Assembly (NCBI GenBank): GCA_036505635.1
Contig: DASXTC010000008.1
Span: 1-64,000 of the forward strand
From: DASXTC01 sp036505635
Lineage (GTDB): Bacteria > Acidobacteriota > Polarisedimenticolia > JACPZX01 > DASXTC01
Direction: 5' to 3'
DNA length: 64,000 nucleotides
Part shown: positions 35,134 to 42,523 of the stretch, in pieces
Numbering within the stretch: position 1 is the stretch's first letter
Layout of the letters: every line of letters starts with the position of its first letter
Position numbers and translations under genes: made by a program
The notes under the pieces: model-generated
Database searches by the model: none
What the model was told of the DNA's origin: nothing
What the model saw: only the letters and a program-made list of their open reading frames with translations

Positions 35134-35718
35134 TCAATCTTCCTCGAGCCAGATCTTGACGTTCTCCTCGCCGTGCTTCACCTGCACCAGAGTCAGGGGC
35201 AGATGACCGCGAAGCTGCTCGACCAACTCCTGGAAGCTGAAGCTCCTCTCGTCCGCCTTCTCGAACACGTAATCCATGATGGCCAGAGGGAGCTTGACTT
35301 CGATGTTGGGCTCGTCGAACCCCGCCTCCCGCACGTTGATCCTGAAGAACTCCTTGTCCTTCCAGACACGGACGTTCTCCTTGTCGGACTCGATCGTCAC
35401 GAAATCGTCCCCTTCCATCTTCCGGATCTGGCGCCAGAGCTTCTGGATGTCGAGTGAAGGGTGTTCTTCCTCAAGCTCCGCCATGAATTCGCGCTTGTCG
35501 ATCGAGTCGATCACCACCTCGATGAGCGACAGGGGGAGGTTGATCTTGACCTTGGCGTGCTCGCCGCCCTGGTCGAACACCTGGACGCGCATCCAGATGA
35601 TCTCCTTGTCCGAGGCCCGGGCCGGCGCTCCGGCGACCGCCAGCAGGGGGAGGGCCAGCGCCATGGCCAGGACGGTCAGTCGGTGGGCCGCGCCGTTCGT
35701 CGGCTTGAATCGAATCAT
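35134..35718 (-). CDS. Secreted hypothetical protein with an internal duplication
   Basis: 194 residues from the ATG at 35718 (MIRFKPTNGAAHRLTVLAMA), with GGAGGAG eight bases upstream and a signal peptide ending near ARA-SDK. The mature part consists of two related units: residues about 46-115 (KVKINLPLSLIEVVIDSID ... DKENVRVW) and about 118-190 (IEVKLPLAIMDYVFEKADE ... GEENVKIW). Each has a beta strand, a helix pair and a closing V-[RK]-[VI]-W strand. I recognise no family. It is probably a periplasmic adaptor. The in-frame extension to 36729 lies inside the neighbouring phosphatase and was discarded. Confidence 0.75.
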   Translation of the reverse strand: MIRFKPTNGAAHRLTVLAMALALPLLAVAGAPARASDKEIIWMRVQVFDQGGEHAKVKINLPLSLIEVVIDSIDKREFMAELEEEHPSLDIQKLWRQIRKMEGDDFVTIESDKENVRVWKDKEFFRINVREAGFDEPNIEVKLPLAIMDYVFEKADERSFSFQELVEQLRGHLPLTLVQVKHGEENVKIWLEED

Positions 35719-35813
35719 CTTCGTCTCCTCCAGTTCGGCCCCTCGATGTCGGCTCCCCGGGGCGTTCATGGCCCTTGTAACGCAAGGGCCGCCGCGAGGG
35801 TTCCAACCCGGGT

Positions 35814-37583
35814 TCAGAATCCGGGCGGTTTGGCCAGCCGCTTGACGACCAGCAGGGTGATGTCGTCGTACTGGGGAGCCAGGCCCATGAAGCTCCTCAC
35901 GTTTTCCTTCACGAGGTCCTGGATGGCCTGGGCCCCGGCTCCACGCTGCTCCTTGAGGAGGCCGAGAAGGCGGTCCTCCCCAAACTCCTCTCCGGCCTCG
36001 TTCTGGGCCTCGGGCACGCCGTCGGAAAACGCGACCAGGAGGTCCCCCGGACCGATCGTCACCTTGTTGAGCCCGTACCGGGCCCCCGCGAAGACTCCCA
36101 GGATCAGGCCGTCGGCCTTGAGCCTCTCGACCTGCCCGGTGGCGCGCATCAGGATCGGGGCGTTGTGGCCGGCGTTGACGCACTCGACGGCGCCGGACGC
36201 CGCGTCGATCTCGCCGTAGTAGAACGAGACGAAGTTGTTCTCCTTGGCGCTCTGGAGGATCGTCTCGTTGAGCGACTTGATGAGGTCCTGGATGCCCGCG
36301 GAGGCCCCCACGTGCGCCCGGAACGAGGCCCGCACGGTGGCCATGAGCAACGCCGCGCCGGTCCCCTTGCCAGACACGTCGGCGATCGCGATGCCGAGAC
36401 GTCCCGGCCCTCGCTCCATGAAATCGAAGTAGTCGCCGCCGACCTCCCGGCACGGGTCGTTGAAGCCGACCACCTCGTACCCCTCGAAGGTCGGATTGCC
36501 CACGGGAAGGAGCTTCCGCTGTATCTCGGCGGCGTTCTTGAGCTCCTTCTCCATCCTCTGTTTTTCGATGGTGTCCTCGAACAGCTTCGCGTTCTCGATC
36601 TTGACGGCGGCGATGTTGGCCAGCAGCGTCAGGAGCTTGAGGTCCTCGGGGCTGAAGGTGCGGGCGGCGTTCAGCGTGTCGACGTAGATCAGGCCGATCA
36701 CCTCGCGGTTGTTCCACAGGGGCACGCACATGGCGGAGCGGATCCCCTGGAGCACGATGCTCTCCTTCATCTTGAAGCGTTCGTCCGTCTGGGCATCCGA
36801 CGTGAGCACCGACTGCCGCTTCTCCACGACCGTGCGGGCGATGCTGCGCGAAAGGGAGATCTTCCCCCCGTAGCTCCTCTTGAGGTCCCGCACGACCTTG
36901 CTCACCAGCTCCTTGCCTTCGCCCTCCAGCAGCATCAGGAAACCGCGCTCCGCCGGGATCGCCTCGAAGACCAGGTCCATGATGACTTCGAGGACCTCCT
37001 CGAGAGGCCGGTAGTTGATCAGCTCCATCCCGGCCCGGGTGAGCACCGCGAGCATCCGGTTGTCCGGAGTCTCCTGCGCTGATGGGGCGGACTGCGGGCC
37101 CGACTGGCGGGAGGGGGGCGAGCTGAGTATCTCCTCCAGGTGGATGGTGACCGTGGAGCTGTCCGGGCTGAGGGCCGGGGAATCCTCGATCGCGACCCGG
37201 GGCTCCTGCTCCGCCGCGAAGAGGATCGTGGTCTCGCCCAGGGTGATCCGGTCGCCCACCGTGAGCTCGGCGGGGGCCAGGACCGGCTTGCCGTTGAGTG
37301 ACGTACCGTTGCGGCTCCCCACGTCCGCTACGAAATACTTGCCATTGCCGCGCGTCACCTCGGCGTGGAACCGCGAGAGGGACAGATCGAAGGAGAGGTT
37401 GACGTCGTTCTTGGACGAACGGCCGATCGAGAGCCGGTCGGCGTCGATGTCGCGGCGGAAGGTCCTTCCGTCGCTTCCGATGATCGTCAGGTAGCCCACG
37501 CCGTCATGGTAGGTTCGGGCGCCGCCGAGTGTCAAGGCCGGTGCCTCGTAAGTGCCAGTGTTGACGAGCCTTTTGTTTGACAC
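35814..37583 (-). CDS. FHA-GAF-PP2C (SpoIIE-type) phosphatase
   Basis: About 589 residues if it starts at the GTG at 37583. Domain order: FHA at about 45-130 (RLSIGRSSKNDVNLSF, SRNGTSLNGKPV), GAF at about 205-350 (ERGFLMLLEGEGKELVS, SAMCVPLWNNREVIG), short helix, then PP2C/SpoIIE at about 370-585 with metal-binding VGGDYFDF, IADVSGKGTGAALLMA, FSDGVPEAQN and YDDITLLVVKR. Such phosphatases dephosphorylate a STAS antagonist in partner switching, and RsbW- and RsbV-like genes start just across the intergenic gap. No ATG lies before the FHA; a leaderless GTG at 37499 is an alternative. Confidence 0.88.
   Translation of the reverse strand: MSNKRLVNTGTYEAPALTLGGARTYHDGVGYLTIIGSDGRTFRRDIDADRLSIGRSSKNDVNLSFDLSLSRFHAEVTRGNGKYFVADVGSRNGTSLNGKPVLAPAELTVGDRITLGETTILFAAEQEPRVAIEDSPALSPDSSTVTIHLEEILSSPPSRQSGPQSAPSAQETPDNRMLAVLTRAGMELINYRPLEEVLEVIMDLVFEAIPAERGFLMLLEGEGKELVSKVVRDLKRSYGGKISLSRSIARTVVEKRQSVLTSDAQTDERFKMKESIVLQGIRSAMCVPLWNNREVIGLIYVDTLNAARTFSPEDLKLLTLLANIAAVKIENAKLFEDTIEKQRMEKELKNAAEIQRKLLPVGNPTFEGYEVVGFNDPCREVGGDYFDFMERGPGRLGIAIADVSGKGTGAALLMATVRASFRAHVGASAGIQDLIKSLNETILQSAKENNFVSFYYGEIDAASGAVECVNAGHNAPILMRATGQVERLKADGLILGVFAGARYGLNKVTIGPGDLLVAFSDGVPEAQNEAGEEFGEDRLLGLLKEQRGAGAQAIQDLVKENVRSFMGLAPQYDDITLLVVKRLAKPPGF
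37506..37535 (-). promoter_or_regulatory. Candidate promoter inside the 5' end of the phosphatase frame
   Basis: On the minus strand TTGACA (37535-37530) is followed after 18 bases by TACCAT (37511-37506). Transcription would start near 37499, exactly where a GTG opens VGYLTIIGSDGR, just before the FHA domain. This would give a leaderless mRNA. The alternative is an unseen promoter upstream of the GTG at 37583. Confidence 0.35.
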
Positions 37584-37605
37584 GCCGTGGCCGGCGGGAT
37601 ACTCT
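37577..37605 (+). promoter_or_regulatory. Sigma70-like promoter for the RsbW/RsbV-like genes
   Basis: TTGACA at 37577-37582 and TACTCT at 37600-37605 are 17 bases apart. The predicted start, near 37612, leaves a leader of about 37 bases to the ATG at 37649. The -35 overlaps the proposed GTG start of the divergent phosphatase gene, so the two transcripts would be tightly linked. Confidence 0.6.
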
Positions 37606-37648
37606 GTGGGCCGTTTCCACCAGGCACGGGAGGCAGGGCGCCGAGGCG

Positions 37649-38098
37649 ATGGGAATCTCCCTCCACGTCGAGATGACACTCAACAGTCGTGTCGATCTAA
37701 CCAACCTGGTTCACGCGGCCTCCGACGAGATCTGCCGCCTGGCCGGGATGGAGGAGGACGCGATGCTGAACCTCGGGCTCGCGCTTCGCGAGGCGACGGT
37801 CAACGCCATGAAGCACGGTAACAGGATGGACGAGACCAAGCCGGTCAGGGTCACGTTCGACGTCAGATCGGACCGGCTCGAGGTACAGATCAAGGACCAG
37901 GGCGAGGGTTTCGACTTCGGCCGCAATGTGGACCCGCGCCTCCCCGAGAACATCAACAAGACGAACGGGCGAGGGCTTTTCCTGATAAGAAACTTCGTCG
38001 ACGAGGTGCGCTTCTTCCACACGCCCGGCACGGGAATGACCGTGAGCCTCGTCAAGAAGCTGCCCCGGCCGGCGACCCGGCGGGGCCCGCGCAGGTGA
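37649..38098 (+). CDS. RsbW-like anti-sigma-factor serine kinase
   Basis: 149 residues from ATG 37649 (MGISLHVEMTLNSRVD) with GAGGC just upstream; the longer in-frame start at 37577 sits in the promoter. The GHKL-kinase motifs are present: the N box LREATVNAMKHGNR at about 58-71, the G1 box KDQGEGFDF and the G2 region TNGRGLFLIRNFVDEV. RsbW/SpoIIAB-type kinases bind a sigma factor or effector and phosphorylate a STAS antagonist. The STAS gene follows 68 bases later, and a PP2C phosphatase is divergent. No sigma factor gene is in the window, so the final target lies elsewhere. Confidence 0.87.
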   Translation: MGISLHVEMTLNSRVDLTNLVHAASDEICRLAGMEEDAMLNLGLALREATVNAMKHGNRMDETKPVRVTFDVRSDRLEVQIKDQGEGFDFGRNVDPRLPENINKTNGRGLFLIRNFVDEVRFFHTPGTGMTVSLVKKLPRPATRRGPRR

Positions 38099-38166
38099 TG
38101 TGCTAACATCCGTCCCACCCCAGCAAGGAGCAGGAGGCCGGGCAAGCCGGCTATAGAGGAGAACTG

Positions 38167-38508
38167 ATGAAGGTGAGCATGAGGGAAGTGGGCAAGGTCA
38201 GCATCCTCGATCTGAACGGAAAGATCACGATTGGCAAAGGGGACCTGATCCTGAAGGATGCGGTCGAGAATGCCCTGAAGGAGGGCAGGAGCCGGCTCCT
38301 CCTGAACCTGGAGAAGGTCAGCTACATGGACAGCGCCGGCATTGGCGAGCTGGTGGCCTGCTTCAAGAGGGTGGTGGAGAAGAAGGGGGTCATGAAGCTG
38401 GTGAACCCGGAAGGACGCGTGCAGGATCTGCTGGCGCTGACCAAGCTGGACGAGTACTTCGAAACCTACCAGAGCGAACAGGAAGCGCTGGGCTCCTTCG
38501 TCTCCTGA
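38167..38508 (+). CDS. RsbV/SpoIIAA-like STAS anti-sigma antagonist
   Basis: 113 residues, a single STAS domain. The phosphorylation site is Ser56 in YMDSAGIGELV, the standard motif. GAGGAGAACTG precedes the ATG, giving a strong ribosome site; a small hairpin (GCCGG, loop, CCGGC) lies just before it. When dephosphorylated by the PP2C protein it would bind the RsbW-like kinase and free its target. The three genes form a complete partner-switching module. Confidence 0.9.
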   Translation: MKVSMREVGKVSILDLNGKITIGKGDLILKDAVENALKEGRSRLLLNLEKVSYMDSAGIGELVACFKRVVEKKGVMKLVNPEGRVQDLLALTKLDEYFETYQSEQEALGSFVS

Positions 38509-38536
38509 CCCCGGAACGACTCCGCCGGCAGAACCG

Positions 38537-39508
38537 ATGCGTTCCATAGTTCTGGAGGGGCCCGACCGCATCTCGGTGCGGGACCTGCCGGCCCTGGAAC
38601 CCGGCCCGGGCGAGGCTCTCATCGACGTCCGGCTGGCGGGCATCTGCGGCACCGACCTGCAGCTCGCCCGGGGATATCTCGATTTCAGGGGCGTGCCGGG
38701 ACACGAGTTCGTCGGCACGGTGGCCGGCGTCAGGAGCCCTTCGGATCGAGTCCTGTTGGGTGCCCGGGTCGTGGGCGAGATCAACCTGGGGTGTCAGACC
38801 TGCCGGCTCTGTCCCGAGGGGATGGAGCGGCATTGCCCGAGGCGCCGGGTTCTCGGAATCCTGGGGAAAGCCGGCGCCTTCGCGGAGCAGGTGACGCTGC
38901 CCATCTCGAACCTGCGCGTGGTTCCGCCAAGCCTCTCCGACGAGCAGGCCGCATTCGTCGAGCCGACCGCGGCCGCTTGCGAGATCCTGGACCAGGTGCA
39001 GGTGGGACCTTCCCTGCGGACGCTCGTGCTGGGGGACGGCCGGCTCGCGTTGCTCGCCGCGCAGGTGCTCGCCTGGAGCAAGGCCACCGTGACGGTGGCC
39101 GGTCACCACGCGGCCAAGCTCGAGACGGCCCGTTCGCTGGGGCTGACCGCGGTGAGGTCTCCCGATGAGATCCCGCGGGATCCATTCGACCTCGTGGTCG
39201 AGGCCACCGGCAGTCCCGCTGGTCTCGACCTCGCGTTGCGAATGGTCCGCCCCCGCGGCACGGTGGTCATGAAGAGCACCTGCGCCGGGCGCACTTCGTT
39301 CGACGCATGGCGCGCCGTCGTCGACGAGGTGACCCTCGTGGGCTCGCGCTGCGGTCGCTTCGAGCCCGCGATCGAGGCGCTCAGCTCGGGCGAGATCCGA
39401 GTGGATCCTCTCATCTCCCGGATCCTGCCGCTCGATGAGGGGCCGGAAGCGTTCCGCCTGGCCGGCGACGGCGAGACGATCAAGATCCTCCTGCGCGTCA
39501 GCGGTTGA
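38537..39508 (+). CDS. Zinc-dependent medium-chain dehydrogenase
   Basis: 323 residues, slightly short for the family. The catalytic zinc region is AGICGTDLQL with PGHEFVG, the structural zinc site is the four-cysteine CQTCRLCPEGMERHC at about 90-104, and the cofactor-binding part follows, although the usual GxGxxG is degenerate (LVLGDGRLALLAAQVLAW). The closest types are threonine/sorbitol-like dehydrogenases. It follows the STAS gene by 28 bases and precedes the phosphodiesterase by one. Substrate unknown. Confidence 0.85.
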   Translation: MRSIVLEGPDRISVRDLPALEPGPGEALIDVRLAGICGTDLQLARGYLDFRGVPGHEFVGTVAGVRSPSDRVLLGARVVGEINLGCQTCRLCPEGMERHCPRRRVLGILGKAGAFAEQVTLPISNLRVVPPSLSDEQAAFVEPTAAACEILDQVQVGPSLRTLVLGDGRLALLAAQVLAWSKATVTVAGHHAAKLETARSLGLTAVRSPDEIPRDPFDLVVEATGSPAGLDLALRMVRPRGTVVMKSTCAGRTSFDAWRAVVDEVTLVGSRCGRFEPAIEALSSGEIRVDPLISRILPLDEGPEAFRLAGDGETIKILLRVSG

Positions 39509-39509
39509 G

Positions 39510-41168
39510 ATGGCCGCGGCCGGCTCACCCGGGTGGATCTTGCCGGCGATCGTCCTCGCGCTTCTGGCGCCAGGGTGCGGGAACCCGCCCGCCCATCCTG
39601 CGACCGCCCGCCGCGTCGTCATCATAGGGGTCGACGGGGCGACCTGGTCCCTCATCTCCCCGCTGATGGCGGCAGGCAGGATGCCCCATCTTGCGGACCT
39701 CTATCGCTCCGGTTCGGCGGGCGCCCTCAGGTCCATCGGCTCGCCAGGAGGCGAGCCCCTCGATCCGGCCGCCCTCTGGACCAGCCTGGCCACCGGCCGT
39801 CCGCCGGGGGTCCATGGCATCACGGAGTCGGCCGAGAAGATCCCGGGACGCTACGCGCTGCGCCCGATCACGGCCGACCGACGCCGGGTCCCCGCCCTCT
39901 GGACGATCGCCGGCTCGCGCGGGGTCGGCGTCGGCGTGGCCGGATGGCCAGACACCTTTCCGGCCGAGCGTGTGGCCGGATTCATGATCGCCGAAGGATA
40001 CGACCCCGCCGTGACGGGCGAGCTGGGCTACCTCCATCCTCCCGGAGCGTTGGGGAGCGCGGGGGGAGCGGGGGAGGACCTTCCGCTCTCCGAAGCGGCG
40101 CGGAAGATCGCGGCTCTCGATGAGGAGCTCGCCGAGTCGTTCCGCAGGGACCTTTCCGCGCTGTCGAGGGGTGTCGCGCTCTACCGAGTCTATCAACCCG
40201 GGCTGGCCTTTCTGCGCTTCGAGAGCGTGGATCGGGCCTCGCACCGGTTCTGGCAGTACCACGAGAGGAAATACCTGCAGGTGGAGGCCTCCCGCGGACA
40301 CGCACCGGTTCCCGCTGTCGGGGCGACCCTCGCGGAAGCGATTCCCGGCGCCTACGCCTTCCTCGATGAATGGATCGGGATGCTGCTCGCGAGGCTCCCC
40401 GAGAGGACCACGGTCCTCGTCGTCTCGACGCACGGATTTCGCGGCGTCCGGATGATCGATTACATCCATCTCGATCTGGACCGTGTGCTCGAGCTCCTGG
40501 GGCTGATGGCGCGTGGACCCGGCGGGCGACCCGACTGGCGGGGGACGCGGATGTTCGGCATGGATGGCTCCGCGTCGAATCGCCGCGCGCTCTTCGTCAA
40601 TGTCGAGGGGAGAGAGGCGCAAGGGACCGTGCCGGCCCCCGACGTGGACCTGCTCACGGCGGAGACGGCCCGCCGCCTGCGCGAGCTGAGGAGCGATCGG
40701 GGAGAGCCGTTGGTTCGCCGTGTCGGCGTGGTGGATCATCCCGGGCCTTCGGAACCCGACCTCGAGCTGATCGAGAACCTCGGCCTCGACCCATCCACCT
40801 CGATCACCATCGGCTCGGAGCGCCAACCCGTCACCACGCTCTACCGGCGCTTCAGCGAGGACTTCGGCGCCCACGACGCCACGGGGATACTCCTGGCGGC
40901 CGGCGAGGGGATCGCGCCGGGCCGGACGGGGTGGAGCGCCGACATTTATGACGTGGCGCCCACGGTTCTTTTCCTTCTCGGGCTCGATCTTGCCGCCGAC
41001 ATGCCCGGCAGCCCGATCGAGGAGATCCTGGCGGCCCCCCCGGGAAGGGGCTACCCGAGCGTCCCCTCCTACGACGGGCTCGGCGGGGGGCCCGACCCGG
41101 TGCACAGGCCCGAGCAGGTCGTCGCGCGCGAGATCGAGCGTCTCCGTTCCGTCTCGCACCTGCGATGA
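39510..41168 (+). CDS. Lipoprotein type I phosphodiesterase (alkaline phosphatase superfamily)
   Basis: 552 residues from ATG 39510, one base after the dehydrogenase stop. The N terminus has a lipoprotein-like signal (LALLAPGCGNPP, Cys24), so it is probably membrane anchored. Alkaline-phosphatase-superfamily motifs: RVVIIGVDGATW, LWTSLATGRPPGVHGI with a candidate nucleophile threonine, FESVDRASHRFW and the late DVAPTVLFLLGL. The usual S-D-H-G motif reads VSTHGFRG, so one metal-ligand aspartate appears to be replaced by threonine; activity may be changed or lost. It may cleave nucleotide or sugar phosphodiesters or transfer phospho-groups. Confidence 0.8.
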   Translation: MAAAGSPGWILPAIVLALLAPGCGNPPAHPATARRVVIIGVDGATWSLISPLMAAGRMPHLADLYRSGSAGALRSIGSPGGEPLDPAALWTSLATGRPPGVHGITESAEKIPGRYALRPITADRRRVPALWTIAGSRGVGVGVAGWPDTFPAERVAGFMIAEGYDPAVTGELGYLHPPGALGSAGGAGEDLPLSEAARKIAALDEELAESFRRDLSALSRGVALYRVYQPGLAFLRFESVDRASHRFWQYHERKYLQVEASRGHAPVPAVGATLAEAIPGAYAFLDEWIGMLLARLPERTTVLVVSTHGFRGVRMIDYIHLDLDRVLELLGLMARGPGGRPDWRGTRMFGMDGSASNRRALFVNVEGREAQGTVPAPDVDLLTAETARRLRELRSDRGEPLVRRVGVVDHPGPSEPDLELIENLGLDPSTSITIGSERQPVTTLYRRFSEDFGAHDATGILLAAGEGIAPGRTGWSADIYDVAPTVLFLLGLDLAADMPGSPIEEILAAPPGRGYPSVPSYDGLGGGPDPVHRPEQVVAREIERLRSVSHLR

Positions 41169-41170
41169 CG

Positions 41171-42523
41171 TCAGGGCTCCTTGATCCCGAGGTTCTTGAT
41201 GAGACGCGACAGGTAGGTCGGATTGAGGCCGAGCGACACGGCCGCCCTGCGATGGTGACCCCCCGCCTTGCGCAGCGCCTCGCGGATCAGGTCGGCCTTC
41301 AGCTGGCGGACCTGGGCATGGAACGACCCGTCGTCGTCCGCCTCACGCGCACGATAATCGAGGATGTGGGCCGGGAGATCGTCCGGCACGATCTCGTCGT
41401 CCTGGCCGAGGACCACGGCCCTCTCGATGGTGTTCTCCAGCTCCCTGATGTTGCCGGGCCACTCGTACCGCATGAGCAATCGGGTGACCTGCTCGGAGAC
41501 GCGCCCGACGGGGCGCTTGGTCTCCGCGGCGAATTCCCTGAGGAAGTAATCCTGGAGGAGCGGGATATCCTCCTTGCGCTCGCGCAGGGGGGGCATCGTG
41601 AGAGTGATGACGTTGAGCCGGAAGTAGAGATCCTCGCGGAAGAGCCCCTCCTCCATCGCGCGGGCGAGGTCGCGATTGGTGGCGGCGATGACGCGGATGT
41701 CCACGTCAATGGAGCGCGTGCCTCCCACCCGTTCGAAGCGGTGCTCCTGCAGGACCCTCAGCAGCTTGGCCTGAAGGTCCGGCTTCAGCTCCGCGATCTC
41801 GTCCAGGAAGAGGGTCCCCCCGGTGGCGATCTCGAACTTTCCGAGCTTGCGCTGCGTCGCCCCCGTGAAGGCCCCCTTTTCGTGGCCGAACAGCTCGCTC
41901 TCGAGGAGATCCTCGGACAGGGCGACGCAGTTGACCGCGATGAAGGGGCCGGCGCGCCGATCGCTCCAGCGGTGGATCGAACGGGCCAGTACCTCCTTGC
42001 CGGTCCCGCTCTCGCCGAGAATCAGGACGGTGGACCGTGACTCGGCGGCCCGCTGCGCGGTCGACACGATCTCGCGCAGTGCCGGGCTGTCCCCCACCAG
42101 GGAGGGCTCCCTCTGGCGAAGCTCGGAGTTGAGGAGCCGGTTCGCCCGCCGGAGCTCCTCCCTCTCGAGCGCCTTGGCGATTATGAAGGTGACCTGCTGG
42201 GGGTCGAACGGCTTGGTGAGCACGTCGTAGGCGCCGTTGCGCATCGCCTCGACCGTCCGTGGGACGGAGGCCGCGGCGGTGATCACGAGCGCCGTCACAT
42301 CGAGCCCTTCCTGCCGCATCTTCTCGAGAACCTGCATCCCGCCCATCCGCGGCATCATGAGGTCGAGCAGAACGAGATCCGGAGGATCGGCGCGGAGGAC
42401 CTCGAGCGCCTGGAGCCCGTCGGCAGCGGTCTCGACGCTGTGGCCGAGGGAGACAAGCCGGTCACCAAGGACCTCCTTGATGTCCGGGTCGTCGTCCACG
42501 ATGAGGATTCGGGCGCCGCTCAT
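41171..42523 (-). CDS. NtrC-type sigma54-dependent response regulator
   Basis: 450 residues from ATG 42523 (MSGARILIVDDDPDIKEVLG). Receiver domain 5-115 with phosphorylation site Asp54 (LVLLDLMMPRMGG); AAA+ domain about 145-375 with Walker A GESGTGKE, the sigma54-contact loop GAFTGA and Walker B LFLDEIAEL; Fis-type helix-turn-helix at the C terminus (RRAAVSLGLNPTYLSRLIKNLG). It activates sigma54 promoters after phosphorylation by the kinase whose gene overlaps it by four bases. An in-frame start at 42742 lies within that kinase gene and was rejected. Its stop faces the phosphodiesterase gene with two bases between. Confidence 0.93.
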   Translation of the reverse strand: MSGARILIVDDDPDIKEVLGDRLVSLGHSVETAADGLQALEVLRADPPDLVLLDLMMPRMGGMQVLEKMRQEGLDVTALVITAAASVPRTVEAMRNGAYDVLTKPFDPQQVTFIIAKALEREELRRANRLLNSELRQREPSLVGDSPALREIVSTAQRAAESRSTVLILGESGTGKEVLARSIHRWSDRRAGPFIAVNCVALSEDLLESELFGHEKGAFTGATQRKLGKFEIATGGTLFLDEIAELKPDLQAKLLRVLQEHRFERVGGTRSIDVDIRVIAATNRDLARAMEEGLFREDLYFRLNVITLTMPPLRERKEDIPLLQDYFLREFAAETKRPVGRVSEQVTRLLMRYEWPGNIRELENTIERAVVLGQDDEIVPDDLPAHILDYRAREADDDGSFHAQVRQLKADLIREALRKAGGHHRRAAVSLGLNPTYLSRLIKNLGIKEP

